NCBI GenBank assembly: GCA_937864115.1
Contig: CALMII010000021.1
Coordinates: forward strand, 1 to 64,000
Source: an uncultured Steroidobacter sp.
Lineage (GTDB): Bacteria > Pseudomonadota > Gammaproteobacteria > Steroidobacterales > Steroidobacteraceae
Length of the DNA: 64,000 nt
Direction: 5' to 3'
A program made the translations under genes and the position numbers. Under the pieces are notes generated by a model. It was given only the letters and a program-made list of their open reading frames with translations, had not been told where the DNA came from and searched no databases. This document shows positions 28,391 through 37,601 of the stretch, in pieces (within the stretch, counting starts at the first letter, position 1; every line of letters starts with the position of its first letter).

Positions 28391-29362
28391 TTAATACTGA
28401 GTTCCCGACACGTTCTTAACGACGTCGCACAGCGACGCCATCGCGTGCTGCATGGTGTCGGTCGCGCGCCGATCAAGGGCATCGATCCATTCAATTTCAT
28501 TCTCCGCCCGCAGCCACACCAACTGGCGTCGGGCGAGATGTCGCGTCGCAATGATTGCGTCGTGCCGCGCCTGTTCCAGCGACACGGCGCCTTCCAGATG
28601 CTCCCAGAGCTGTCGATAGCCCACCGAACGGATCGAAGGCAGCCGCGCATGCAGATCGTGCCGGCGATGCAGTGCTTCGACCTCCGTCAAAAATCCGGCG
28701 CTCATCATGGCGTCGAATCGGGCGGCAATGGCGGCATAAAGCTTTTCACGATCGCCTGGCACCCAAGCGTAAGCAGCAAATGCCAATGCGGGATCCGGCA
28801 CCACCGTCGCCGCATGCAACTCCGTCAGGGTACGACCGCTCAGTCGGTAGACCTCGATTGCCCGCTGAATACGTTGCCCGTCGCCGGGCTGGATGCGCGC
28901 CGCCGCTGCCGGATCGATCCGCGCCAGCTCCGCATGCATTGCCGGCCAGCCCCGGCGCGCCGCTTCCCGGTCGATGTCGGCCCGGACTTCCGCGTTCGCC
29001 GTCGGCAACTCGGCCAACCCCCGCCGCAACGCACGGAAGTAAAGCATCGTTCCGCCGACCAGCAATGGCAGACGACCTTTCGCGTGACTTTCCTCGATTG
29101 CTGCACGAGCGTCGCGCACGAACTGACCGGCGGAATACGGTTCGGCGGGATCGAGGATATCGACCAGACGATGCGGAAATCGCTGCAGAACCTCCGGCGC
29201 GGGCTTGCCCGTGCCGATATCCATACCGCGATACACCATCGCCGAGTCGACGCTCACGATATCGACCGGCAGGCGTTCGGCCAGGCCCAACGCCAGGTCG
29301 GTTTTGCCCGCACCCGTCGGCCCCATGATCAGCGCGACCGGCCTGGGACGCGGTGGCGTCAT
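28391..29362 (-). CDS. miaA: tRNA dimethylallyltransferase
   Basis: MiaA adds a dimethylallyl group to A37 of tRNAs reading UNN codons. The 323-residue protein has the P-loop GPTGAGKTDLALGLAERL, the substrate segment VDIVSVDSAMVYRGMDIGTG, VGGTMLYFRALRRGL, and the tRNA-binding RSVGYRQLWEHLEG region. It starts four bases after mutL and precedes hfq, the standard order. Confidence 0.97.
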   Translation of the reverse strand: MTPPRPRPVALIMGPTGAGKTDLALGLAERLPVDIVSVDSAMVYRGMDIGTGKPAPEVLQRFPHRLVDILDPAEPYSAGQFVRDARAAIEESHAKGRLPLLVGGTMLYFRALRRGLAELPTANAEVRADIDREAARRGWPAMHAELARIDPAAAARIQPGDGQRIQRAIEVYRLSGRTLTELHAATVVPDPALAFAAYAWVPGDREKLYAAIAARFDAMMSAGFLTEVEALHRRHDLHARLPSIRSVGYRQLWEHLEGAVSLEQARHDAIIATRHLARRQLVWLRAENEIEWIDALDRRATDTMQHAMASLCDVVKNVSGTQY

Positions 29363-29366
29363 TGGT

Positions 29367-31166
29367 TCACCTGCCGCGCAGGAACATGCGATCGAGATCG
29401 CCCATGCTCACGTACGTCCAGGTCGGACGGCCGTGATTGCACTGATCGCTGCGCACGGTGCGCTCCATCTCGCGCAGCAAGGCATTCATTTCCGGGATCG
29501 TGAGATTGCGATGGGCTCGCACGGCGCCGTGACAGGCGATGGTGCCCAGCACTTCGTTCAGCGCTTCTTCGATACCGCGCGTCGCGCCATTGGCGACGAG
29601 ATCTGCCCCGACGCGCTGCACGAGCTCATCGACATGCGACGCCTTGAGGAACGCGGGAATGGCCCGTACCTGCACACCGCTTGGACCGGTCCGTTCGATC
29701 TCCAGACCGGCCGTCGACAGCATCGCCGCATGTTCTTCCAGAACGTCGGCTTCCGCCTGCGACACACTGATTGCGAGCGGCGTCAGCAGCGGCTGACTCG
29801 CCAATGCGCCGTCGCCCAGCGCGGCCTTCATGCGCTCATACGTCGTACGTTCGTGCGCCGCATGCATGTCGACGAGGATGAGCCCATCGGGCGCCTGCGA
29901 AAGAATATAGACGCCGTGCAATTGGGCCAGTGCGAATCCGAGCGGCGGCGTCTCGGTCGATATGGCTGCCTGGGGCAACGGATCGACAGCTGGCGCGAAA
30001 GCCGCAACTGGCGGTTCAGCAACACGCAGACCCAGTGAAGACTGACTACCGAACGAACGGTTCGATACGGCGTACTGCGGTCCTCGCGAGGGCCACGTAC
30101 CGGCCGGAGTCGTCGTAGGCATGAAGGTATCGATGCTGGCTGGCGCCGGCGCAGGAGTCGAAGCACCCGCGTAGGTATCGCGCAGCACACGCTCGACCGT
30201 CCGGAACAGGAAATCGTGCACATGACGGCCGTCGCGGAAACGGACTTCGAGCTTGGCCGGATGCGCGTTCACATCGACCTGCGTCGGATCGATTTCGATG
30301 AACAGAACGTACGCGGGATGACGCCCGCCGAAAATGACGTCGCGATAGCCGAGACGGATCGCGCTGGCGATCACCCGATCGCGCAGCGTGCGTCCATTGA
30401 GATAGAAGTGCTGCAGGTCCGGCTGCGCACGCGCATACGTGGGCTGACAGAGCCAGCCAGTGAGCCTGCATCCGGCGGAGTCATGCTCGACGAACAGCGC
30501 ATTCGCCATGAATTCATCGCCGACGATCTGTGCAACGCGACGCTCGCGTTCGATCTGCGAGTGAGCGGCCGGATATTCGGCCACCAGTTTCTTGCCGACC
30601 GTCAGCGAAAACGCCGTCTTGAAGCTCGACAGCGCCAGCCGTTCGATCGCCCGTGCAATGTGCTGTGCCTCTGTGCGTTCCGCGCGCAGAAACTTGCGGC
30701 GCGCCGGCACATTGAAGAACAGATCGCGCACTTCGACGGTGGTGCCTGGCGGATGCGGCGCGGGCTCGACAGGACTCAGCACGCCATTGTCGGCAGAGAC
30801 CGCATACGCCGTGTCGCTGCCGGCCGCGCGCGACGTCAGGCGCATGCGCGAGACAGACGCAATGCTCGGCAACGCTTCGCCGCGAAAACCGAGCGTCGCC
30901 ACGCGCTCCAGGTCGTCGATGGTCGTGATCTTGCTCGTCGCATGCCGCGACAGCGCCAGCGCCAGTTCCTCGCGTTCGATGCCGCCGCCGTTGTCGCGGA
31001 CGCGGATCAGGCGCACGCCGCCCTCTTCGATGTCGACATCGACCCGCGTCGCGCCGGCATCGATGCTGTTTTCGATCAGCTCCTTGATCACGGACGCCGG
31101 TCGTTCGACGACCTCGCCCGCGGCGATCTGATGGATGAGCTGCTCTGGAAGAATGCGAATCGGCAT
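29367..31166 (-). CDS. mutL: DNA mismatch repair protein MutL (endonuclease type)
   Basis: A 599-residue MutL. The N-terminal GHKL ATPase shows IAAGEVVERPASVIKELIEN, DNGGGIEREEL and TLGFRGEALPSIASV; a Pro-rich linker spans ~340-400; the C-terminal dimerisation domain follows. The C-terminus carries the metal-dependent nicking motif (DMHAAHERTTYE, fitting DxHAx2Ex4E) and the ACHGAVRA and CNHGRP motifs. It is therefore the nicking type found in Pseudomonas and most bacteria rather than the E. coli MutH-dependent type. No mutH is in the window. Confidence 0.96.
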   Translation of the reverse strand: MPIRILPEQLIHQIAAGEVVERPASVIKELIENSIDAGATRVDVDIEEGGVRLIRVRDNGGGIEREELALALSRHATSKITTIDDLERVATLGFRGEALPSIASVSRMRLTSRAAGSDTAYAVSADNGVLSPVEPAPHPPGTTVEVRDLFFNVPARRKFLRAERTEAQHIARAIERLALSSFKTAFSLTVGKKLVAEYPAAHSQIERERRVAQIVGDEFMANALFVEHDSAGCRLTGWLCQPTYARAQPDLQHFYLNGRTLRDRVIASAIRLGYRDVIFGGRHPAYVLFIEIDPTQVDVNAHPAKLEVRFRDGRHVHDFLFRTVERVLRDTYAGASTPAPAPASIDTFMPTTTPAGTWPSRGPQYAVSNRSFGSQSSLGLRVAEPPVAAFAPAVDPLPQAAISTETPPLGFALAQLHGVYILSQAPDGLILVDMHAAHERTTYERMKAALGDGALASQPLLTPLAISVSQAEADVLEEHAAMLSTAGLEIERTGPSGVQVRAIPAFLKASHVDELVQRVGADLVANGATRGIEEALNEVLGTIACHGAVRAHRNLTIPEMNALLREMERTVRSDQCNHGRPTWTYVSMGDLDRMFLRGR

Positions 31167-31240
31167 GAACGCGACCGGAATGAACGAGGTCGCGAGGATA
31201 TCAGGCGGGCACGGTCGGCCGGAGCGGCAATTCCCCGGGA

Positions 31241-32557
31241 TCAGCGGGCGCGGCCAACGCCTGCGGCACCGCCGCCTTCATCGACGGCGGCAATGCGATT
31301 GCCGTCGCGCTGCTCGCGCTGTTGCGCGAAATGAGTGCCCGGCGGCGGATTGTCATAAAAGTAAGCGCGAACGCCGGCGTGGATCGCTTCGGCCAGCCGC
31401 TGCTGATGCCGCGCATCCTTCAGGCGCGATTCCTCGCGCGGATTGGAGATGAACGCCGTCTCGACGAGCATCGAGGGAATGTCCGGCGACTTCAGCACCA
31501 GAAAACCCGCCTGTTTCACGCCGCGCCGGGTCACGTTGCCCATGCGGTCGAGTTCGTTCATGACATTGTCGGCCGCCACCAGGCTGGCACTCATGCTGGC
31601 GCCCTGCGACAGATCCAGCAGCACCGAAGCCAGCACGTCGCTCTTGTCTTCGAGCGTCACGCCGCCGATCAGATCCGACGCGTTCTCGCGTTCGGCCAGC
31701 CAGCGCGCCGCCTCGTCCGACGCACCGCGCGCCGACAGCGTGTACACGGACGAACCGACGACGGAGCGGTCGGTGTACGAGTCCGCGTGAATCGACACGA
31801 ACATGTCCGCCTGCTGATCGCGTGCGCGCTTGATGCGCAACCGATGTGCCAGGTAGTAGTCGCCATCGCGCGTCAGGATGGCGCGCATGCCGGGCTCGCG
31901 ATCGATCCGTTCCTTGAGCCGGCGCGCAATGGCCAGGGTGATGTCTTTCTCGCGGGTACCCGAACCGCCGAGCGAACCGGGATCCTTGCCGCCGTGACCG
32001 GCGTCGATTGCGACCACGATGTCGCGTCCCGAGGTCGATGCCGACTTGATGACGGTCGGCGTCGTGACGACGGGCGCCAGCGGAGCCGACTTCGCTACGA
32101 CCGGTACGGCCGCATTCGCTGCGGCGCCGCTTCCCGGCATCAGGTCGAGCACGAGCCGGTGGCCGAGGCCTCCCTGCGGATCGACGGTGAACACCTTGGG
32201 CGCCGCCGGTCCGGTGAGGTCGACGACGAGGCGCAGATCGGCGCCCTGCACGCCCGCACGCAACTGTTTGGCGAAGCCCATCCCCTCGGGCATGGCGAGA
32301 TTCGCGTTCTCGAGCCGCGCCGATTGAATGTCGACGACGACGCGCTCCGGGTTCTGCAGCGTCAGGAACGAATAGCGCGCCGGACCCGAGAGATCGAACA
32401 CGACGCGAGTGCTATCGGGCCCGGCCCACAGGCGGATGTCCTTGACCGTGACATCCGACGCAGCGACGGCAAATGAAGCAAAGAACAGCGCGCACAACAC
32501 ACCGCACGCGGTTCGAAAAACCGCCCGGAGTGTCATTTCACACGGCGCCATCCTCAT
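31241..32557 (-). CDS. amiC: N-acetylmuramoyl-L-alanine amidase (AmiC/AmiB type)
   Basis: A periplasmic zinc amidase that cleaves the septal stem peptide during daughter cell separation. Up to 438 residues: a signal peptide (CGVLCALFFASFAVA), an AMIN targeting domain (~30-140, VKDIRLWAGPDSTRVVFDLS), a linker, and an Amidase_3 domain (~190-410) with VAIDAGHGGKDPGS, FVSIHADSYTD and LVETAFISNPREE. There is no LysM repeat. Start candidates are ATG 32557, 32551 and 32536; the last puts the signal peptide directly at the N-terminus. It lies between tsaE and mutL. Confidence 0.93.
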   Translation of the reverse strand: MRMAPCEMTLRAVFRTACGVLCALFFASFAVAASDVTVKDIRLWAGPDSTRVVFDLSGPARYSFLTLQNPERVVVDIQSARLENANLAMPEGMGFAKQLRAGVQGADLRLVVDLTGPAAPKVFTVDPQGGLGHRLVLDLMPGSGAAANAAVPVVAKSAPLAPVVTTPTVIKSASTSGRDIVVAIDAGHGGKDPGSLGGSGTREKDITLAIARRLKERIDREPGMRAILTRDGDYYLAHRLRIKRARDQQADMFVSIHADSYTDRSVVGSSVYTLSARGASDEAARWLAERENASDLIGGVTLEDKSDVLASVLLDLSQGASMSASLVAADNVMNELDRMGNVTRRGVKQAGFLVLKSPDIPSMLVETAFISNPREESRLKDARHQQRLAEAIHAGVRAYFYDNPPPGTHFAQQREQRDGNRIAAVDEGGGAAGVGRAR

Positions 32558-32634
32558 GGTGGCCGTAATGTACTCCCGGCCGCCAAATTAATTCAATATA
32601 AATTATGGGGATAGCTCGTAATGCTGGAGCTTCG

Positions 32635-33120
32635 TCACATCTGAACCAGCCGCTGCAGCAATTCCCTGCCCGCCTGTCCGTGCGCCGCCGCATCGAGGAC
32701 ACGCCCCTCGGCCGCGTAGTCGATGGTCAACGCCAGATCCGCCGGTGGAATCAGACCCGCACCGCGTTCGGGCCATTCGATGAGCAGCACGGCATCGTCG
32801 TTCAGCAGATCGCGCAGTCCGAGCGCTTCCACTTCGCCGGGATCGGCGAGTCGATACAGATCGAGGTGAAAAACCTGTCGGCCGGCGAATTCATAGGGCT
32901 CGATCAGTGTATAGGTCGGACTGCGCGCGAAACCCTGGAATCCCAGCGCATTGAGAACACCGCCGACGAATGTGGTCTTGCCCGCGCCCAGTTCGCCGCG
33001 GATCGTGACGACGAGCGCGCGCGCGCGTTGCGTCGACAGGGCATTGCCGAGCGCACGACCGAAGGCGCGCATCGCGTCGGCGTCAGCGACTTTCAAATGC
33101 GCTGAGTCGGATTGACGCAT
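32635..33120 (-). CDS. tsaE: tRNA threonylcarbamoyladenosine biosynthesis ATPase TsaE
   Basis: TsaE powers the TsaB-TsaD complex that makes t6A37 in ANN-decoding tRNAs. The 161-residue protein has the P-loop RGELGAGKTTFVGGVLNALG, FARSPTYTLIEPYE, VFHLDLYRL and LLIEWPERG. Its 5' end overlaps the 3' end of nnr by 28 bases, suggesting coupled translation. Confidence 0.96.
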   Translation of the reverse strand: MRQSDSAHLKVADADAMRAFGRALGNALSTQRARALVVTIRGELGAGKTTFVGGVLNALGFQGFARSPTYTLIEPYEFAGRQVFHLDLYRLADPGEVEALGLRDLLNDDAVLLIEWPERGAGLIPPADLALTIDYAAEGRVLDAAAHGQAGRELLQRLVQM

Positions 33121-34583
33121 GTCGGCAGGTACGTGAAGAGATCGCTGGCGAGCAGGCCGCGTTCGCCGCGCCGCGCGGCCATGTCGCCGGCCATCGCATG
33201 CACCAGCACGCCCGCTCGCGCCGCCTCGGCGAGCTCGGCAGTCTGCGCGGCGATGCCGGCAATGACTCCTGTGAGCACATCCCCCATGCCGGGCGATGCC
33301 ATGCCGGGATTGCCCTGATCGCAGATCGACGGCAGCGCATCGCGTTCGACGACCAGCGTGCCCGCCCCTTTCAGGACGACCGTGCCGCCGTAGCGCTCGA
33401 CGATGGCGCGCGCTGCGGCGATGCGATCCGCCTGAACGTCGGCGTTGGAAATGCCAAGCAGGCGCCCGGCTTCCCCGGGATGCGGCGTGAGGATGCGTCG
33501 ATCGCTCTTGCAGGGCGACTGCGCCAGCAGATTCAGCGCATCGGCATCGATCACGGTGGGCAGGTCGCTGTGAAAGGCGCAGTTCGCAACGGAATGAGCC
33601 CAGGCGTCCAGCCCCAGTCCCGGACCCACGGCGATCACATCGGCGCGCTCGATCAACGCGGCGAGATCCGCTGCGTTCTCCACCCCTCGACAGATGAGTT
33701 CGGGACGCTGCGTGACGATCGCCGCGACGTTCTCGGGACGAGTGGCCACCGTCACGAGACCCGCGCCCACGCGCAGCGCAGCCTCGCCGGAAAGACGCGC
33801 CGCACCTGCCATGCCGGCTCCGCCGCCGATGACCAGCACGTGGCCCTGCTGTCCCTTGTGCGTCGTGCGCCGACGTCGCGGCAGCAGGCGCGCCAGCGCG
33901 TCTTCGCTGATTCGCAGCGCCGCAGGTTGCGCGTGCGCCAGTGCGGCTTCCGGCACTTCCAGCCCGTCGAACATGACGGTGCCGGTGCAGTTCGGACCGT
34001 CACCGAGATAGAAGCCCTGCTTCAGACCGAGGAACGTCAGCGTCCGCTCCGCGTGAATCGCCGCGCCGAGAATGCGGCCGGTATCCGCGTCGAGTCCGCT
34101 GGGAATGTCGATCGCCAGGATCGGCGCGGCCGCCTCGTTCACGCGCGCGATGCATTGCGCCATCGCACCGTCGATATTGCGCGACAGGCCGATGCCGAAA
34201 ATCGCATCGACGATGACTTCCGCGTTCTCGAGACAATCGTCCGACCAGTCGCGCGTGCTGCCGCCTTCGGCGATGAAATCCTGCCACGCACGCCGCGCAT
34301 CGCCGCGCAGCGACGCCGGATCCGACAGTGCAATGACGACGACATCGAGCCGCCGCGCGCGCGCCAGTCGCGCCAGCACATAACCGTCCCCCGCGTTGTT
34401 GCCCGGCCCGCACAGAACGACGATCCGCTGCGCCGCGGGCCAGTAGCTGCGCAGCGTCGTGAGCGCGGCATCGCCGGCCGCTGTCATCAATGTGTAACCG
34501 GCAATCCCCAGGTCGTCGATCGCATGACGATCGAGTTCGCGAACCTGGGCGGCGGTATGGATGGCGAGCGGCAGAGTGGCCAT
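33093..34583 (-). CDS. nnr: Bifunctional NAD(P)H-hydrate epimerase / ADP-dependent dehydratase
   Basis: A 496-residue fusion that repairs hydrated NAD(P)H. The N-terminal YjeF_N epimerase domain (~1-215) has VVLCGPGNNAGDGYVLARLA and ILAIDIPSGLDADTG. The C-terminal carbohydrate-kinase-like dehydratase (~230-490) has GQQGHVLVIGGGAGMAGAA, ADVIAVGPGLG, RILTPHPGEAGRLLG and NPGMASPGMGDVLTGVIAG. It is first in the minus-strand block and divergent from queG, 51 bases apart. Confidence 0.96.
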   Translation of the reverse strand: MATLPLAIHTAAQVRELDRHAIDDLGIAGYTLMTAAGDAALTTLRSYWPAAQRIVVLCGPGNNAGDGYVLARLARARRLDVVVIALSDPASLRGDARRAWQDFIAEGGSTRDWSDDCLENAEVIVDAIFGIGLSRNIDGAMAQCIARVNEAAAPILAIDIPSGLDADTGRILGAAIHAERTLTFLGLKQGFYLGDGPNCTGTVMFDGLEVPEAALAHAQPAALRISEDALARLLPRRRRTTHKGQQGHVLVIGGGAGMAGAARLSGEAALRVGAGLVTVATRPENVAAIVTQRPELICRGVENAADLAALIERADVIAVGPGLGLDAWAHSVANCAFHSDLPTVIDADALNLLAQSPCKSDRRILTPHPGEAGRLLGISNADVQADRIAAARAIVERYGGTVVLKGAGTLVVERDALPSICDQGNPGMASPGMGDVLTGVIAGIAAQTAELAEAARAGVLVHAMAGDMAARRGERGLLASDLFTYLPTCVNPTQRI

Positions 34584-34634
34584 GATCGTCAGTATACTTT
34601 GACGCTACTTTCGCGCGCCTGCGCTGTCTGCCCC

Positions 34635-35729
34635 ATGTCCGAAGAATTCCCCACTTTCACCACCGATTCGCTCGCCGACGACATCCGGCAGTGGGGGCGC
34701 GAACTCGGGTTTCAGCAGATCGGCATCGCCGCAATCGGCGTGGAAAACGACGAAGCGTATCTGATGCGCTGGCTCGAACTGCGGCGCCACGGCGAGATGG
34801 AGTACATGTCCCGCCACGGCCGCAAGCGCGCGCGACCCGACGAACTCGTGCCGGGCACGATTCGCGTCATCTCGGCTCGGATGGATTACCTGCCGCCGGA
34901 TGCCGCACCGGCCGACGACGTACTCGCCGATCCGCAGCTCGGCTACATCTCGCGCTACGCACTGGGGCGCGACTATCACAAGGTATTGCGCAGCCGTCTC
35001 GCACGCCTCGCCGACCGGATCTCCGGGCGCTGCGCCGGAACGCAGTACCGCGCCTTCGTCGACAGCGCGCCGATCCTGGAAAAAGCCTTCGCACGCGACG
35101 CCGGTCTCGGCTGGATCGGCAAGCACACCAATCTGATCAACCGCAGCGCCGGTTCCTGGTTTTTTCTCGGTGAGATTCTTACGGACCTGCCGCTCGCCAT
35201 CGACGAACCGGCGAGCGGGCATTGCGGCACCTGCCGCGCCTGCATCGATGTCTGCCCGACCCAGGCCATCGTCGCGCCCTACGAACTCGACGCGCGCCGC
35301 TGCATTTCGTATCTCACGATCGAGTTGCGCGAATCGATACCCGTCGAGTTCCGCAAGGCCATGGGCAATCGCATCTACGGCTGCGACGACTGCCAGCTCG
35401 TGTGTCCCTGGAACAAGTTCGCACGCATCGCGGTGGAGAAGGACTTCGCGATCCGGCACGGGCTCGATGCACCACAACTCGTGGAGCTGTTCGCGTGGTC
35501 GGAAGAAGAGTTTCTCTCGCGTACGGAAGGCAGCGCGATCCGGCGGATCGGCTACGAATGCTGGCTCAGGAACATTGCGGTGGCACTCGGCAATGCGCGG
35601 TCAACCGCACAAGTGGTGCATGCATTGCGCGCACGCGCCGATCACGATTCGGCCTTGGTTCGCGAACATGTCGCGTGGGCGCTCGACCAGCATCGGGCCA
35701 TTCTTCCTGACTTCTTTGAGGCCGGCTGA
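34635..35729 (+). CDS. queG: Epoxyqueuosine reductase QueG
   Basis: QueG reduces epoxyqueuosine to queuosine in GUN-decoding tRNAs using cobalamin and two 4Fe-4S clusters. The 364-residue protein starts at ATG 34635 (MSEEFPTFTTD); the much longer upstream frame is antisense to nnr. The cluster motifs are CGTCRACIDVCPTQAI and CDDCQLVCPWNKF, and the catalytic region includes FVDSAPILEKAFARDAGLGW. The last codons and the stop (GAG GCC GGC TGA) lie in an inverted REP unit, so the C-terminal EAG* mirrors that of alr. Confidence 0.96.
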   Translation: MSEEFPTFTTDSLADDIRQWGRELGFQQIGIAAIGVENDEAYLMRWLELRRHGEMEYMSRHGRKRARPDELVPGTIRVISARMDYLPPDAAPADDVLADPQLGYISRYALGRDYHKVLRSRLARLADRISGRCAGTQYRAFVDSAPILEKAFARDAGLGWIGKHTNLINRSAGSWFFLGEILTDLPLAIDEPASGHCGTCRACIDVCPTQAIVAPYELDARRCISYLTIELRESIPVEFRKAMGNRIYGCDDCQLVCPWNKFARIAVEKDFAIRHGLDAPQLVELFAWSEEEFLSRTEGSAIRRIGYECWLRNIAVALGNARSTAQVVHALRARADHDSALVREHVAWALDQHRAILPDFFEAG

Positions 35730-35743
35730 AGCCGGCCCCACAG
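35719..35743. repeat. Single inverted REP-like unit A at the queG stop
   Basis: GAGGCCGGCTGAAGCCGGCC followed by CCACA is the reverse complement of unit A. It supplies the last three codons and the stop of queG and fills most of the 24-base gap to the convergent panC stop. Confidence 0.85.
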
Positions 35744-35753
35744 GCAGAAAAGA

Positions 35754-36608
35754 CTATCGACGCGGCGGCTGCGCCCTGACGTTGTCGATCAGGCGCGCGC
35801 GGCCGATTCGCGCGGCGGTCAGCACCACCATCTCCACGCCAGGCACGGGATCACCCAGCGTCGCCGCATCACGGATCGAGAAATAGTCGGGCCGGAAGCC
35901 GTGCTGCTTCAGCGCGTCGAAGCCCGCCTGCTCCAGCGCCGCGAAATCCTGCGAGCCGGATTCGATCGCTTCGCGCGCACGCGACAGCGCCGCATGAATC
36001 TGCGGCGCGATCTTGCGCTCGTCCGCGGAGAGATAGCGATTACGCGAACTCATGGCGAGGCCATCGCTCTCGCGCGTCGTCGGCACGCCGACGATTTCCA
36101 TCGGCATGCACAGATCCGTCGCGGCGCGACGGATGATCATGAGCTGCTGGAAATCCTTCTCGCCGAACAGGGCGACGTCGGGCTGCACCAGGTTCAGCAG
36201 CTTCGTGACGATCGTGGCGACGCCGGTGAAATGACCGGGCCGGAAAGCGCCGCACAGGATGCTGTCGATCTCCGGCACCTGCACGCGCGTCGAGACGGCT
36301 TGCCCGCGCGGATACATCTCGTCGACGTCCGGCGTGAACAGTACGTCGGCGCCGATCGATTCGAGCAATCGGCGATCGTCCTCCGGCGTCCGCGGGTACG
36401 CCGCGAAATCTTCGTTCGGACCGAACTGCATCGGATTGACGAACACGCTGACGACCACGCGGTCGGCAACGTCGAGCGCACGACGCACGAGATCACCGTG
36501 CCCCTGGTGCAGGTTGCCCATGGTCGGCACGAAGGCGACCCGTTCGGAAGCCTTGCGCCATAGCGCCACTGCACGGCGCAGCTCTGCGGAGCGGACGATC
36601 GTATCCAT
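35754..36608 (-). CDS. panC: Pantothenate synthetase (pantoate--beta-alanine ligase)
   Basis: PanC joins pantoate and beta-alanine using ATP to make pantothenate (vitamin B5). The 284-residue protein carries the nucleotide-binding FVPTMGNLHQGHGDLVRRA motif, SVFVNPMQFGPNEDFAAYPR, FRPGHFTGVATIVTKLLNLV, GEKDFQQLMII and MSSRNRYLS. Its ATG overlaps the panB stop by one base (TGATG), showing coupled translation. panD is not in the window. Confidence 0.97.
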   Translation of the reverse strand: MDTIVRSAELRRAVALWRKASERVAFVPTMGNLHQGHGDLVRRALDVADRVVVSVFVNPMQFGPNEDFAAYPRTPEDDRRLLESIGADVLFTPDVDEMYPRGQAVSTRVQVPEIDSILCGAFRPGHFTGVATIVTKLLNLVQPDVALFGEKDFQQLMIIRRAATDLCMPMEIVGVPTTRESDGLAMSSRNRYLSADERKIAPQIHAALSRAREAIESGSQDFAALEQAGFDALKQHGFRPDYFSIRDAATLGDPVPGVEMVVLTAARIGRARLIDNVRAQPPRR

Positions 36609-37435
36609 CAGAAACAGTGTTCCGGTCCCGGATAGGTGCGGGATTTGACGGCTTCGGCGTAGGCCTTGACCGCGTCCAGCGCACTGTCGCGACCGGCCAT
36701 GAAATTCTTCGAGAACTTCGGCTTGCGTCCCGCCGTGATGTCGAGGACGTCATACAGCACCAGGATCTGGCCGTCCGTATCCGGACCTGCGCCGATGCCG
36801 ATCACGGGAACGTGCAATGCCTGCGTGATCTCGGTGCCGAGTTTCGCCGGAATGCATTCGAGCAGCACGACATCGGCGCCTGCGGCTTCGAGCGCCTTCG
36901 CATCGCGCATCATCTGTTCGGCCGCAGCCTCTTCGCGCCCCTGCACGCGGAAGCCGCCGACCTTGTGCACCGACTGCGGCTTGAGCCCGAGATGCGCGCA
37001 GACCGCGATGTCGTGCTTCGCAAGAAATTCGACGATCTCGACCTGCCCGGCGCCGCCTTCCAGCTTCACCATCTTGGCGCCGCCTTCCTGCATCAGCCGC
37101 ACGGCATTGTCGAGCGCCTGCTCCTTGGACGAGTACGTCATGAACGGCATGTCGGCCATCAGGAACGGGCGATACATGCCTTTCGCCACGGCGCGGCAGT
37201 GATAGATCACGTCGTTCAACGTCACCGGCACGGTCGTGTCGTGACCCTGGATCACCATGCCCAGCGAATCGCCGACCAGCACGACATCGATGCCGGCGTC
37301 ATCGACCAGCGTGGCGAAACTCGCGTCGTAGGCAGTGATGCAGGCGATCTTCTCGCCCTCGGCCTTCATCTTTTCCAGCGTCGCCACATTGACCGGAGGA
37401 CGCGGCGCGTACCGTTCTTGCAGGTGCTTGTACAT
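36608..37435 (-). CDS. panB: 3-methyl-2-oxobutanoate hydroxymethyltransferase
   Basis: PanB makes ketopantoate from alpha-ketoisovalerate and methylene-THF. The 275-residue protein starts at ATG 37435 (MYKHLQERYAPRPPVNVATL); the upstream open frame is not family-like. Key segments are ITAYDASFATLVDDAGID, VLVGDSLGMVIQGHDTTVPV, AHLGLKPQSVHKVGGF and IGIGAGPDTDGQILVLYD. The first ~20 codons are slightly longer than in E. coli. The 166-base gap upstream to the next gene holds no ORF I can support. Confidence 0.97.
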   Translation of the reverse strand: MYKHLQERYAPRPPVNVATLEKMKAEGEKIACITAYDASFATLVDDAGIDVVLVGDSLGMVIQGHDTTVPVTLNDVIYHCRAVAKGMYRPFLMADMPFMTYSSKEQALDNAVRLMQEGGAKMVKLEGGAGQVEIVEFLAKHDIAVCAHLGLKPQSVHKVGGFRVQGREEAAAEQMMRDAKALEAAGADVVLLECIPAKLGTEITQALHVPVIGIGAGPDTDGQILVLYDVLDITAGRKPKFSKNFMAGRDSALDAVKAYAEAVKSRTYPGPEHCF

Positions 37436-37601
37436 GGATGACTCGCAGAGTCCGTGCCTGAAGAGGTCAGCGGTGACGACACGGAAGGACCACGCAGCCG
37501 ATGCAGATGCATACCCCCGGCCGACGGGCGCCAAGGATGAACGAGGGGGTTGCAAACATCAACCGCAATGCAGGAACGCGGAGGCGCCGTGTATACCGTC
37601 G

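Noticed and set aside
33198..34634. A long in-frame N-terminal extension of queG over nnr
   Set aside because: It is antisense to nnr and of shadow composition; QueG begins at ATG 34635 by family comparison.
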